Shown: in pieces, positions 1-8,705 of the stretch
Layout: every line of letters starts with the position of its first letter
Numbering within the stretch: position 1 is the stretch's first letter
Assembly: GCA_015039465.1 (NCBI GenBank)
Contig: MU130417.1
Coordinates: 73,135 to 94,300 of the forward strand
DNA from: Phlegmacium glaucopus
Lineage: Eukaryota; Basidiomycota; Agaricomycetes; Agaricales; Cortinariaceae
Length of the DNA: 21,166 nucleotides
Reading direction: 5' to 3'
Made by a program: the position numbers and the translations under genes
Notes under the pieces: model-generated
Told to the model about the DNA's origin: nothing
What the model saw: the letters and a program-made list of their open reading frames with translations, nothing else
Database searches by the model: none

Positions 1-372
1 GGCTGACCAATTATCAAAATTATTACAAATCCTTAAAAATAAATCCGGCATCATTGATACCCCCGACGTTCCCAGGCGCGACATCCCATTCTATATAGAT
101 GAAATTTTTTGAGACTCACTAATCCTCAATGTCTTGGAAACCACAGAATACCCTGACCAGAAGACAGAAGTAATCTGTTTGCTAATGGATAGAATTATTG
201 GTTTTCCATGTACATCTTTAGAAAAAGAGCTTCTGATGAATAATGCCATGATGGTTCTATGGCTAAACATAGAAAATTGAGAGTATCTGAATTTTTCAAA
301 GGATGCACAGATTGTATTGGAGAAAGACCCTGGAGATAATTTACAATATGGATGACCTTCTGGACACCGTGA
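1..372 (+). pseudogene. decayed coding stretch, unknown family
   Basis: Reading from base 2, one forward frame gives protein-like text for about 120 codons, interrupted by stops (TGA near 110, TGA near 279, TGA near 353 and TAA near 376). Recognisable hydrophobic and charged patterning, such as the segment VICLLMDRIIGFPC, looks more like a former protein than random sequence. I do not recognise the family, and the 5' part is outside the window. It could be an old transposon gag or an unrelated gene remnant. No promoter or intron structure could be fixed. Confidence 0.25.
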
Positions 373-650
373 TAAAGCGTAAGAAAAGTACTTTCAGAAA
401 TGTTGGCTGGGTGTTGGGTAGATGGGCTTCTGGAAGACTCTCAGATGCTCAGATGAGTGACATGACTCTACAATTTGAATATAGGAAGGTGGTAGTGATA
501 CTCTGACAATGGAGAAAATGGCAACAGTGCCTAAGTCATCCATTTTCAGCCATTGTAAGTGTAGTGAGGTAGTGAGTAATGAGGTCAATGAAGGTAAAGA
601 TGTTAATGATAAAGATAGAGAGTAAAGATAAAGAATCCTGAGGCAACTGA

Positions 651-878
651 GGCTATTATTAAGATTGAAAACTGAGTCTACTATTTGGATTTTCATCTAA
701 GTCTACCATTGAGATATCCCCCTGAGTCTACTATCCAGGTTCAAGACTGGGTCTACTATTCAGATTTTTGACAGGGTTTACTATTTGTATTCCAAACAGA
801 GCCTACTACTGGGATTTTGAACTGGGCCTACCACCATTAGGATTTTGAACTTAGTCCACTGTTGTGATGAAGGAGAAA
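651..878. repeat. 25-bp degenerate tandem repeat, eight to nine units
   Basis: Units begin with a G-T/C-C/T-T-A core at 651, 676, 701, 726, 751, 776, 801 and 826, exactly 25 bp apart. A ninth unit starts near 854 after a small insertion. The consensus is roughly GTCTACTATT, two variable bases, then GATTTTGAACTGG. The period is not a multiple of three, and stop codons fall in all frames, so it is probably a non-coding minisatellite. Positions 879 to 1079 that follow hold nothing I can identify. Confidence 0.85.
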
Positions 879-1079
879 ACAAAATGATTTTATGAATGAT
901 ATTGAATTGATTGGAGGATTTTGCCAAGGGGTAGGATTCAGAAGAAGGCCTTGAGGGTGACATCATGTTCTTACTTAGAAAAGGTAACAAAAGGGTAAAC
1001 AAATGTAAATAAGAATGATGAAAAAAGGATGGCAAGAGAGAAGGTGACATGAAGTGCCTTACAAGATAAAAGAATAACT

Positions 1080-1800
1080 CTATGTAAGACCTGGAGGAGT
1101 AGGAGCATCATCATCATTTGTCCCATAATCAAGTGCTTCTGCATCAGAAGACACCCTGCTTCTCTTTGCAGGAGGTTGACTTCTCCTGTCTGGACTGGTC
1201 ATAGGATGCTTCCTGGAAGATTCAGCCAGTTGATTAGGTACCGGAGGCTGATGATCTTCATCCTCTGAATCAGAGCTGGATGTTTGAGCCTTCCTCTTGC
1301 CCTTTACAGAAGACTTTTTGACAGAGCCTTTAACTCTCTTATCCTTTCCTCTCTCTTTTCTTCTGTTGCGATGTCGCGCACCAATACTGATTGGTAGCGT
1401 GAGAAGAAAGCTTAAAAGTCGCCATCATGAAAATAAGCGGACTTTGAATTTGATTACCTATTTTGGAAGCGGCCCTGAATCGCGTTCCTGGTCAACAAAA
1501 CCATTCGTTCAACGATAACATCCCCATTGCTCATCATACTCTCAATGTCTCACACTATGCTCTCCATTGTTTTCACTATCGACATGCTCCTAAGCATATA
1601 CCATCCGTTCGTTCCTTGGCTAGTGATCCAGCAAAGCGATCAATCTACTATTCGCGTCGGTCATCGGCTCGCGTTTGATCGTATCCTTGGTCCATCATTT
1701 CAAGAACGGCCCCTTTATGGACGCATCAACTACATCTCCCATTATGTACAAGGCTTTGTCATTGTTGTTGTGGCTATGGACCCACAAGTCTTCCCCTCAG
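1080..1800 (-). pseudogene. decayed minus-strand gene with intact basic/acidic C-terminal exon
   Basis: The last part, 1424 down to the TAG at 1080-1082, is open and encodes a basic stretch (RHRNRRKERGKDKRVKG) followed by a serine/acidic region and a proline-rich end (DDDAPTPPGLT), typical of a nuclear-protein tail. The same frame upstream gives protein-like text (for example DSENNGEHSVRH and FVDQERDSGPLPK) broken by seven stops, all TGA or TAG. No gene upstream is recognised. A two-exon model starting at 1537 with a 71-nt GT-AG intron (1387-1457) would give a 128-residue ORF, but its first exon uses a different frame from the protein-like text, so I prefer a pseudogene. Family unknown. Confidence 0.4.
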
Positions 1801-2011
1801 CCATCTATCTTGCCATCCCTCGCTCCTGGATCTCACTCAGTCCCCTATCCTCACTTATCTACCTCTTATCTTATCATTCACTGCCAAAACCATCATTCAC
1901 GCGGTACCTGAAGCCTTCCCACCCTCTTTATGACAATTTAGGAAGTCCAGGAGGATCACGACTAAGCAGGAATTGCAGATGAATCAGCAGCAGAGGATTA
2001 TTCTCGCAGTG
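1801..2011. other. no gene seen
   Basis: This is low-complexity C/T-rich sequence between the decayed gene and the orphan LTR-like region. The forward frame here is open for some distance, but it has no recognisable motif and reads antisense to the decayed gene. Confidence 0.3.
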
Positions 2012-2342
2012 TGTCAAGTGTTATCAAGGCTGCGCGACATGGGATCATGGGCAAGTAGTGTTTTCTCGGGAACAAGGCTGCGCCTTTCAAGTGTTGACTC
2101 AGGACCTTTCACATTTTTGACATGACCACACGCCTATGGAGTCGATATATTTTTGCTATTGGACTATGTACACTGCCTTCTTTTCTTTTCTCTCGCACTT
2201 TGACACTTTACAGATTTTTTTATTGTTCCTTCTTCTTTTCCATTGTTCTTTTCTTCTCGCAGCTGTCCTCTCTTTATCTTTCTTCCTTTGACAGCGCGTA
2301 CTTTGTTTCTTTTTATTGTTTTACATAGCCTCATCCTTAGGG

Positions 2343-2350
2343 TATAAATA
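2343..2350 (+). promoter_or_regulatory. TATA box (TATAAATA) in orphan LTR
   Basis: TATAAATA lies within GGTATAAATACTGC about 330 bp into the LTR-like region, which is a normal place for a retrotransposon promoter. The transcript would run rightwards. Functional use is inferred only. Confidence 0.45.
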
Positions 2351-2447
2351 CTGCTCTTTTGTACCAGGATAGGTAGTTCAGTTCAATTCATTCTTACCCC
2401 CCACTTTCATCATCTCAGTGGAATTCCAGTGAATTCCTTCCTCTAAG

Positions 2448-2651
2448 TTCGCTTTTTCAGTCCCTTACTGTCACTGTCCTCTACTGTCAATCACTATAGT
2501 CTTGCTGAAGACTCTTCCTCTATCATCCTCATCCACATCCTCTACTCCCTTCGCTTTTTCAGCCTTTTACTTGTCACTGTCCCCTACTGTCAACCGCTGT
2601 AGTCTCACCAAAGACTCTCTCATATTCATCCTCATCCACCTCTACTCTTTT
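2448..2651 (+). repeat. two-copy tandem repeat, about 102 bp
   Basis: Two similar units start with TTCGCTTTTTCAG at 2448 and 2550. They share further blocks (CTACTGTCAA, AGACTCT, CATCCTCATCCAC) with scattered differences. It sits downstream of the TATA box, in the likely R/U5 part of the LTR-like region. Confidence 0.75.
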
Positions 2652-2781
2652 GCTCCCTACCTCTGTGTGATACAAGTCAAGGTTACACCTTCCCTAAACG
2701 AACAACAGGGAGTCTCTTGACCTAAGGTCTGGTCCACTGCTCTCTGGTTGGTGTTTATATACAACAACAACAACGATTTAT

Positions 2782-2982
2782 AACGCGATAAGCAATTCCG
2801 AACAAAGATTAACCAAAGACCACAGAGCCCACCTCAAAAAGAATTCTTCAACAATGTCATCGATAAAATGCTGGCAGCAGATATCATAAGACCAATAGCT
2901 CACCGAGATGTGAAGTGCTGTGGAGCAACAACATTAGCAAAGAAAACACACGAAGGCGATGGACTTACACTGGACAAACTGC
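2782..2982 (+). pseudogene. element B pol, N-terminal part of reverse transcriptase
   Basis: This stretch encodes the opening of a Ty3/gypsy RT (FRTKI...; ADIIRPIAHRDVK; KKTHEGDGLTLDKL), matching element A's RT residue for residue at many positions. A stop codon just upstream (TAA near 2780) marks where homology ends, so the protease and gag part has been lost. The reading frame is interrupted at 2982 by the LTR of element A and resumes at 9303. Confidence 0.85.
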
Positions 2983-3116
2983 TGGAGGAGGGCGCGGTTG
3001 CTTTAGCGATGGAAGAGCTGTCTTGTTTGTACCTACTGGGCGCTCTGTACTGCCCTTGCTTATCTAATCTATGTATCACGTGTACGTTATCCGATGGTGC
3101 CTATCTCCCTAATCCA
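2983..3116 (-). repeat. 3' LTR of element A
   Basis: This 134-bp direct repeat matches 9169-9302 at every position. In element orientation it starts TGGATTAGGG and ends CCCTCCTCCA, with TGGA/TCCA inverted termini. The pol stop codon (TAG at 3109-3111) lies inside it. I see no TATA box. A CACGTG palindrome is near 3078. Confidence 0.95.
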
Positions 3117-6100
3117 TCTGCCCCCCTCCTGTATGGCGACGTCCCCGTCGTCTTTCTGCTACTCTGCTAGCTATACCCCTCTCCTTCTCATCACCTTCTG
3201 GTTCTTCGTCTTCGTCTTCTTCGTCTCTTTCCTCCCCATTTTCTTCTTCCTCTGAGTTTTCCCCTTCTTCGTCCTTTTCTTCTTCCTCTTCTTGTCTTGC
3301 TTCTATTTCCTTCTGTGCCTCTGCTAGTGCTGTCCCCTCCCTCGGTATGAATTCCCGCAGTCGTCGTGCATTGTATTCACCATCTAATTGAACACCTTCT
3401 AGAGTTTCCAGGTGGTACGAGTTCAACATCCGTTCAGATATGCGGTATGGGCCGGTCCACATCGGCTGGAGTTTTCGGTCTGTACTCAGGCTTTTGTGTA
3501 GATCACTTCGATGCACTTGTACTAACTGTCCTCGTTTGAAGGTTATTTCACCTGCTCTCGATGCTAGTACCTTTCGGTCGAATGTCGCTTTGCGTCGTAT
3601 TGCATGTTGGATTGCTTCAGCATATCCGTCCAATCGTTGTTGGGTGGAATAGGTCATGTGTTTGTCTACATCTTCTGGTGTTAGAACTGATGTACTTGCT
3701 TCTAGTGGTGTGTTGATTGTGTTGACAACGAGCCCCAGAAGTAGTTCTTTTGGTGAAAACTTTAGTGCTGGAAGGATTCGCCAATTTAGTATGCGGATTG
3801 CGTGTTGGAAGTGATCCGGCCATGATCGTGGTAAGCTTTTCCATTCTATTGTTTGCCAGCCGTCCTCACCAATCTCTGGCGCACATAGCCGGGCTAGGAC
3901 ATAGAGAAGTAGTTTGTTCGTGCCTTCTACTAGTCCGTTGACCCATGGTGAGTATGCTGCTACGACATGATGTTTTGTTCCCCATTTTGCGCAGTGCTCA
4001 TTTACTTCATTGTTTTTGAAGTGCTTTCCTCCGTCTGTCATGAAGGTTTCCGGTGGTGCAAATGTGTGGCAGATTTCTTCGATGGATTTAATTGTTGTTT
4101 TAGCGCTACCTGCTGTTTTGAACATGTGGCCCCATATGTGCTGCGAGAACGTGTCCAGATATAGTCCAATGGTGTGGTACCCACCTTTTCCTATTGGCAT
4201 CGAAAGATAGTCTCCTACAAGCAATTCAAAGGGGTGTCGTCGTGTGATGGGTTGTAGTAGTGCATGTAAGTTTGTTCCTCCGAAGTTCTTGCATTTTGCG
4301 CAGTCAAATATTGCTTTTACGATTGACTGATCTAGTTTTGGGCTGTAGATTCTATCCAACAATGCGATCTTGATGCTGTCTCGGTGCCAATGTCCGCCTT
4401 TTTCATGTTCCTCTTTTGCCAGTTCGACTGCTTCTGCCTGTGTAACACATTCCTGTCGTGCTTTTGCTCTTGCCCGTGTTCCTCCACCTATGAACCATAG
4501 CTTTCCGTTTTCGATCATGTAGTGTAAAGCTCTGTGTTCTGCTCGTCGGCGTTCACGGAGGCTTTTGTTTGATTTGATGCCTTCTAATGCATCAATTACA
4601 TCGAGGAAAAGGGGTTCTTCCTTGAACCGCCTGCGGAGTTCTTGCGTTTCTTCAGCGATGGTTACTTGATGGATGTTGTATGCAAGGCCTGCCTGTTTCT
4701 CCCAGTCTGGGCTTATGGTCCATTCGCTTCCGTCTTCACCTGTTTTCTCTGTGCCTTCATACTGCCTGCTTATTCCATCTGCGATGTTTGTTATGCCTGG
4801 GATGTGTCTGACATCTATGATGTTGTGAGCTAGTACGCTGTCCCGCCATCTTGCATGGGTTGCTGATAATTTATCATTCATTAGGACATCTCGCAGTGCT
4901 TGGCAATCTGTTTCGACTTCTACTGGGTGGCTGTATACGATATCTGCAAATTTGTCAAATGCAAACTTTAGCGCCGCAAATTCCAGGAGGAACGGTTTAT
5001 ACCGTTCTTCTGATGTCGATGTTCTGTTTGATGCAAATGCTATTGGGTGTAGTCGTGTTACAGTTTTACCCCCGGGTAGTGTTGTTTTGATTCGTTGGGA
5101 GAGAACACCTGCGAAGGCATCTTTGCAGCCATCTGTTGTCAGTATGAATGGTGTTCCATCGTATTGGGGAGCTGACAGGACTGGTTCGGCAACTAGGCGG
5201 GCTTTCATAGCTATGAATGTTTTTGTATGTTCCGCGGTGCACAGGTCTTTCAATTTATATGCTTTCATGATTTTTTGGTACGTTCCTTTTTTTGCACCAG
5301 CTGGGATGTCGACCTGACGTAGCAAGTCTCTTAGCGGTTTTTCAAGTAAAGCATATCCTTTGATGAGGTCTCGGAAGTAGCTTGTTAACCCCAGGAATCC
5401 TTCTAGGTGCAACGCGTCATCTGGTATGGGCCAGTTGACTACTGCTGTGAGTTTGGCGGTGTCTGGTTGTACCCCGTTTGGTCCAACCTGTGCTCCTGCG
5501 AATACGGCTTCTGTCATAAACAGGCGTAGTTTGCTGGGTGAGAGAGACATTTTCTCATGGCGTACTTGGTCTAATAGGGTTTTTAGCTTTTCCATGCCTT
5601 CATTAAAGGAGTTTGATGCCATTCCACCATCATCTACGAAGAGTTCTAGCGTTGACTGGGCGATAAGGTCATGGAAGCGTTCTGCTGTGACGTGACCAAA
5701 TTCCGAGGGGCCTCCTGTTACACCAAAGGGCATTCGCTGGTATGCAAAGTAGCCTCGTCCTTCAACATAGAATGTGATGTAGGGTTGCGAGTCAGGGTGC
5801 ACTGCTATGCCATAGAAGCCTGCTGTGAAGTCGAACACATGGAGGTACCGATGGCCTGAAAGTCGGAGTTGTTTTGTGCGCATGTCGCCTTGTGGTACTG
5901 GTGCTATTTCTGTGACTTTGTTGATACCATTGAAATCTTGGCAGAGGCGCCATTTTTTTGGTTGTTTTTCCTGTGTTTGGTTCTTCATACTGGTTGTAAA
6001 TTCTGGTCGTGGTGGCATCTCGAATTCGTTTGGTAATCCATGTTTTATGCATTCATCATTTACTTTATGCTTTAATTCATCTAGCGTTAGGCCATGGCCC

Positions 6101-7386
6101 TCATGTGTTTTGTGGGCGAGTACTGTTTGGGCAACAAATCGTACATCCCGTGGGTGGATAGGGCGTATTATTCCAGCTTCTAGCATTTCGTTGACCTTGT
6201 TTTCCATGAATGCGCGTTGGTCTGGGTTATGTGTTCGGGGTGGAATTTTGGTTCGAAATGTACTGCCTTCTGGTATGTTGAGCTTATGTACTGCACCTGG
6301 GATCGCATTAACCTCATTGATGGATAGTGGAAAGCAGTCTGCGTATTCTGCCAACAGTTTGTGTATTTCAGCCTTGTATTTGTCTGCGATGTCTGGGCCT
6401 ATTGTGACTTCTTGTATGATGCGTGCAATTTGTTCTGGTTTGAACGGGTGAGTTTCCCGAGTGAGCACTGAGGAGTTAGAGCTTTCACTCTCTGTGACAT
6501 AGACTGGATATATCATTTCATCAGTCAGGCGGTCTACATTTGAGTTACAGAGCTCGTTTGGTACTCCCCTCAAGGGGGGTATTTTGCTCCCCCCTGTTAG
6601 TGTCTCCTGCCATGACTCCTGGTGATCGGGTTCTATTTTTGAGGGTTTTTCATTATTTGGTGGACAGGGCAGTTCGCATAAGGTTTTGGGTGCGGGTGCT
6701 GGTTCAATGTCTTTGTTAGTATTGTTGTTCAGTAGGACATTGCTGTCTTTATCAACGTAGACTTCCCTCGGAGGGGGTTTCGCTTCGGAAGAGCCCCCTA
6801 AGATTAAAACTTGCTGCTTCACGTCTAGTGTGAGGTTCATACCCACTGTTGGTTCTGTGACCCTCGCTTTTGTGATTTCGTTTATTAGCAACGCCTTCGT
6901 AGTGTTATCTGAGACCTCTACTGTGTCTGTTACGTAGTCGTGCTTGGCTCTGAAGGACCGTAGTAGTGGTTTTCCCAGCAGGAATGCCCAGCTTCCATTG
7001 CTGTCGAAGATTTCAAACTCCCCTTCTATGCACACCCCTTCTAGTTGCATCTTCCCTTTCCATGTTGCCAGCGATGGTATGATTATGCCGTTGGCCATAC
7101 GTAGTTTCTTTTTTGAAGCTAGTATGGATCCAAGTCGGTGTCGTACTTTTTTAAAGATTGATAGGCACATCGCGGCAACCAGAGCACCATCATCGAACAA
7201 TGCTAGGACTCGAACGATTTCTCCTTTCGGTCCATGTAGCAACAGCTGGTGTACAAATGGTACTTCTATACCTTCGTTGTACATTTGACGTGTGACTTCT
7301 TTGTGTCCCAGTGAATACAGGTCAACGATGTCTGCATTTAACGTATCATTATATACACGCATTTCGGAACTGATATTTTTTTCCAT
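3109..7386 (-). CDS. pol: element A Pol polyprotein (protease, RT, RNase H, integrase)
   Basis: This 1425-residue ORF carries all enzymes needed to copy and insert the element. The aspartic protease has its active-site motif at residues 65-67, here DDG rather than D-T/S-G. The reverse transcriptase has FVDD at 583-586. RNase H has TTDG with Asp752 and the later acidic residues in TDCQALRD and ADGISR. Integrase has a zinc-binding HHCC region ending in Cys1029 and Cys1032 and the catalytic triad Asp1059, Asp1118 and Glu1154 (D,D-35-E), followed by a GPY/F module (TGPYRI) and a very glutamate-rich tail. Pol lies in the -1 frame relative to gag. Its frame is open from 7500, overlapping gag by 73 nt, and the first ATG is 41 nt past the gag stop. 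It may be made by frameshifting or re-initiation. The end runs 8 nt into the 3' LTR. Confidence 0.95.
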   Translation of the reverse strand: MEKNISSEMRVYNDTLNADIVDLYSLGHKEVTRQMYNEGIEVPFVHQLLLHGPKGEIVRVLALFDDGALVAAMCLSIFKKVRHRLGSILASKKKLRMANGIIIPSLATWKGKMQLEGVCIEGEFEIFDSNGSWAFLLGKPLLRSFRAKHDYVTDTVEVSDNTTKALLINEITKARVTEPTVGMNLTLDVKQQVLILGGSSEAKPPPREVYVDKDSNVLLNNNTNKDIEPAPAPKTLCELPCPPNNEKPSKIEPDHQESWQETLTGGSKIPPLRGVPNELCNSNVDRLTDEMIYPVYVTESESSNSSVLTRETHPFKPEQIARIIQEVTIGPDIADKYKAEIHKLLAEYADCFPLSINEVNAIPGAVHKLNIPEGSTFRTKIPPRTHNPDQRAFMENKVNEMLEAGIIRPIHPRDVRFVAQTVLAHKTHEGHGLTLDELKHKVNDECIKHGLPNEFEMPPRPEFTTSMKNQTQEKQPKKWRLCQDFNGINKVTEIAPVPQGDMRTKQLRLSGHRYLHVFDFTAGFYGIAVHPDSQPYITFYVEGRGYFAYQRMPFGVTGGPSEFGHVTAERFHDLIAQSTLELFVDDGGMASNSFNEGMEKLKTLLDQVRHEKMSLSPSKLRLFMTEAVFAGAQVGPNGVQPDTAKLTAVVNWPIPDDALHLEGFLGLTSYFRDLIKGYALLEKPLRDLLRQVDIPAGAKKGTYQKIMKAYKLKDLCTAEHTKTFIAMKARLVAEPVLSAPQYDGTPFILTTDGCKDAFAGVLSQRIKTTLPGGKTVTRLHPIAFASNRTSTSEERYKPFLLEFAALKFAFDKFADIVYSHPVEVETDCQALRDVLMNDKLSATHARWRDSVLAHNIIDVRHIPGITNIADGISRQYEGTEKTGEDGSEWTISPDWEKQAGLAYNIHQVTIAEETQELRRRFKEEPLFLDVIDALEGIKSNKSLRERRRAEHRALHYMIENGKLWFIGGGTRARAKARQECVTQAEAVELAKEEHEKGGHWHRDSIKIALLDRIYSPKLDQSIVKAIFDCAKCKNFGGTNLHALLQPITRRHPFELLVGDYLSMPIGKGGYHTIGLYLDTFSQHIWGHMFKTAGSAKTTIKSIEEICHTFAPPETFMTDGGKHFKNNEVNEHCAKWGTKHHVVAAYSPWVNGLVEGTNKLLLYVLARLCAPEIGEDGWQTIEWKSLPRSWPDHFQHAIRILNWRILPALKFSPKELLLGLVVNTINTPLEASTSVLTPEDVDKHMTYSTQQRLDGYAEAIQHAIRRKATFDRKVLASRAGEITFKRGQLVQVHRSDLHKSLSTDRKLQPMWTGPYRISERMLNSYHLETLEGVQLDGEYNARRLREFIPREGTALAEAQKEIEARQEEEEEKDEEGENSEEEENGEERDEEDEDEEPEGDEKERGIASRVAERRRGRRHTGGGQMD
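3117..3130 (-). other. polypurine tract of element A
   Basis: In element orientation a purine run (AGGAGGGGGG, then CAGA) sits directly against the TGGATTAG start of the 3' LTR. This is the expected site of plus-strand primer formation during reverse transcription. It overlaps the last codons of pol. Confidence 0.85.
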
Positions 7387-7427
7387 CTCTTCAATGTGTG
7401 ACGTGTCTGGGGCCGCCTGCTTGTCAT

Positions 7428-8705
7428 CTATGCTGACGGCCCTTCCTCGTTTTCCTGCTGTGTATTTATTGGGTTTGGTACACCTAGCCAGGTCCAGATA
7501 TCATCGTTGATGGGTGCTACATAGTTGACTTGTTGGGTTTGGAAGGTTCGACGAGCGCGTAAGATGGAACCACAAATTTTGCGAAAGCTGCGTTCTTTTT
7601 CAGAGATTCGGCTGTTTGTGTCTGCGGTGCAGTTGGCTTCGTTGTGACCTGTATAGCCGCACCCAAAACATTCTGATGAACCTGGTGGAGCTCCTCCTGG
7701 TCGTAGTGGAAAGCCTGTGATTTTTGTGATTTCTGCATTGTCGCTGTTTGTTGTTCTCCATCTGATTAATTGGGCTTGGTAGGCACGGATACCTTCTGGT
7801 GTGTTGGGTTGAATGGGGTATTTCGCGATCGCAGTTCTAATGGTGGCTATTTCATTTTCTGACATTGGTACTCGATGATGGGGGGTGGTATTTGTACCGA
7901 AGAGGTTGCCACGTCCCCCTCCACTATTTGTGAACGGGTTGGATGCTGGAGTGGATGGGTTTTGTAGCTGTGTTTGTGGCTGCGTTATGCGGAACCCAGT
8001 CATTTGGGTGCGAAGTGGTGCAGTGGGTGAATTCACTGTTGCTTGTGCGAGCCGAGCAGGGCGAGACGTGTTTTCGCTGATTGTTGCCATGATTTTCGCA
8101 GTTACCTTCGCTTCTATTTGTGATTGCTTTTCCTGTTCAGCTGCGTGTTTTTTGGCGGCATCTCTGACAACGCTGAGGTCCAGTGATTTGATTGCATCGC
8201 AGAAAGATGTCCAGTCTTTGTACGTTGATGTTATCTTCTCCTTTAGGGCATCTGGGAGATTGTCGCGGACCTTCCAGATGCCACTTGAGGATTGGTCGAT
8301 TTTGGCCTGTTTTGCGAGGTCGAGTACCTTTTCTGCGAATGCTATGTGTGTCCATACATCGTCGCCTGCGATTTTTTCCGTCTGTCCTAAGCTCTCTACT
8401 TTGAGTTTCATCCCTTCCAACTCTCTCTCCAAGTCATCTCGTGTTTTCTTTACCCTTTCTATATCTGGAAATTTTGTTGTGAACGCCTTATTAAAGTCTG
8501 TCCACTTTGTCTTGGGTGTACCAGCATCATTGAACCATTCTTCGGCTGGGGAGTCTGATTTTAGGTAATCCAAGATACCTGCGATCCACTCTGTGTCACC
8601 CGTATAGAGGCCTCGGGTTCCTCGACGGTAGGTTTTGAGGAAATTGCTTGGTTGTACTTCATCTTCACACGTGCCTAAGAAGTCTGGAATTTTTTCTGGA
8701 GCCAT
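7428..8705 (-). CDS. gag: element A Gag (capsid-nucleocapsid)
   Basis: This 425-residue ORF encodes the structural protein that forms the virus-like particle. The N-terminal half has the helix-rich, tryptophan-containing pattern of Ty3/gypsy capsids (FLGTCEDEVQPSNFLKTY, WTDFNKAF). A proline/glutamine/serine-rich linker follows, then a CCHC zinc knuckle (CFGCGYTGHNEANC) at about residues 346-359 for RNA binding. The ATG at 8705 is the first in frame. However, the same frame stays open for 103 further codons upstream and reads as a Ser/Thr/Pro-rich peptide, so the true N-terminus may lie further out. Pol follows in the -1 frame. No internal stop or frameshift is seen. Confidence 0.93.
   Translation of the reverse strand: MAPEKIPDFLGTCEDEVQPSNFLKTYRRGTRGLYTGDTEWIAGILDYLKSDSPAEEWFNDAGTPKTKWTDFNKAFTTKFPDIERVKKTRDDLERELEGMKLKVESLGQTEKIAGDDVWTHIAFAEKVLDLAKQAKIDQSSSGIWKVRDNLPDALKEKITSTYKDWTSFCDAIKSLDLSVVRDAAKKHAAEQEKQSQIEAKVTAKIMATISENTSRPARLAQATVNSPTAPLRTQMTGFRITQPQTQLQNPSTPASNPFTNSGGGRGNLFGTNTTPHHRVPMSENEIATIRTAIAKYPIQPNTPEGIRAYQAQLIRWRTTNSDNAEITKITGFPLRPGGAPPGSSECFGCGYTGHNEANCTADTNSRISEKERSFRKICGSILRARRTFQTQQVNYVAPINDDIWTWLGVPNPINTQQENEEGPSA
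7470..7476 (-). promoter_or_regulatory. candidate -1 frameshift heptamer A_AAC_CCA
   Basis: Within the 73-nt window where gag and pol frames are both open, the gag-frame codons end in A, AAC, CCA. This fits the X_XXY_YYZ form of -1 slippery sites, though Y being C is not a well-proven efficient choice. No convincing downstream stem or pseudoknot was worked out by eye. Confidence 0.3.

Larger units (their letters stand above)
2012..2763 (+). mobile_element. orphan LTR-like region
   Basis: The stretch starts with TGTCAAGTGTT (or TGTGTC at 2010) and ends in TATATACA. It contains a TATA box, a C/T-rich region downstream and no convincing ORF, which together resemble the U3-R-U5 layout of an LTR. 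No second copy lies in the window, and no target-site duplication could be confirmed. It differs from the LTRs of elements A, B and C. It is followed within about 20 bp by the start of the reverse-transcriptase remnant of element B, so either another element was deleted between them or B was truncated against it. The exact right edge is uncertain because of an (ACA)n run. Confidence 0.4.

Noticed and set aside
651..878. CRISPR-like array
   Set aside because: The 25-bp units are directly adjacent with no spacers, and the window is eukaryotic.
1080..1537. Two-exon minus-strand gene of 128 residues with a 71-nt intron
   Set aside because: Splice sites look acceptable, but exon 1 uses a frame different from the protein-like frame of the same region, so a decayed gene is the better explanation.
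1527..1982. Plus-strand 151-codon ORF
   Set aside because: No motif, and it is antisense to the protein-like decayed frame.
2122..2328. Plus-strand ORF rich in Phe, Ser and Leu
   Set aside because: It lies in a T-rich part of the LTR-like region upstream of the TATA box, with composition explained by the base bias.
2868..3170. Plus-strand ORF of 100 codons
   Set aside because: Its first part is the real RT start of element B, and the rest reads through the LTR of element A by chance.
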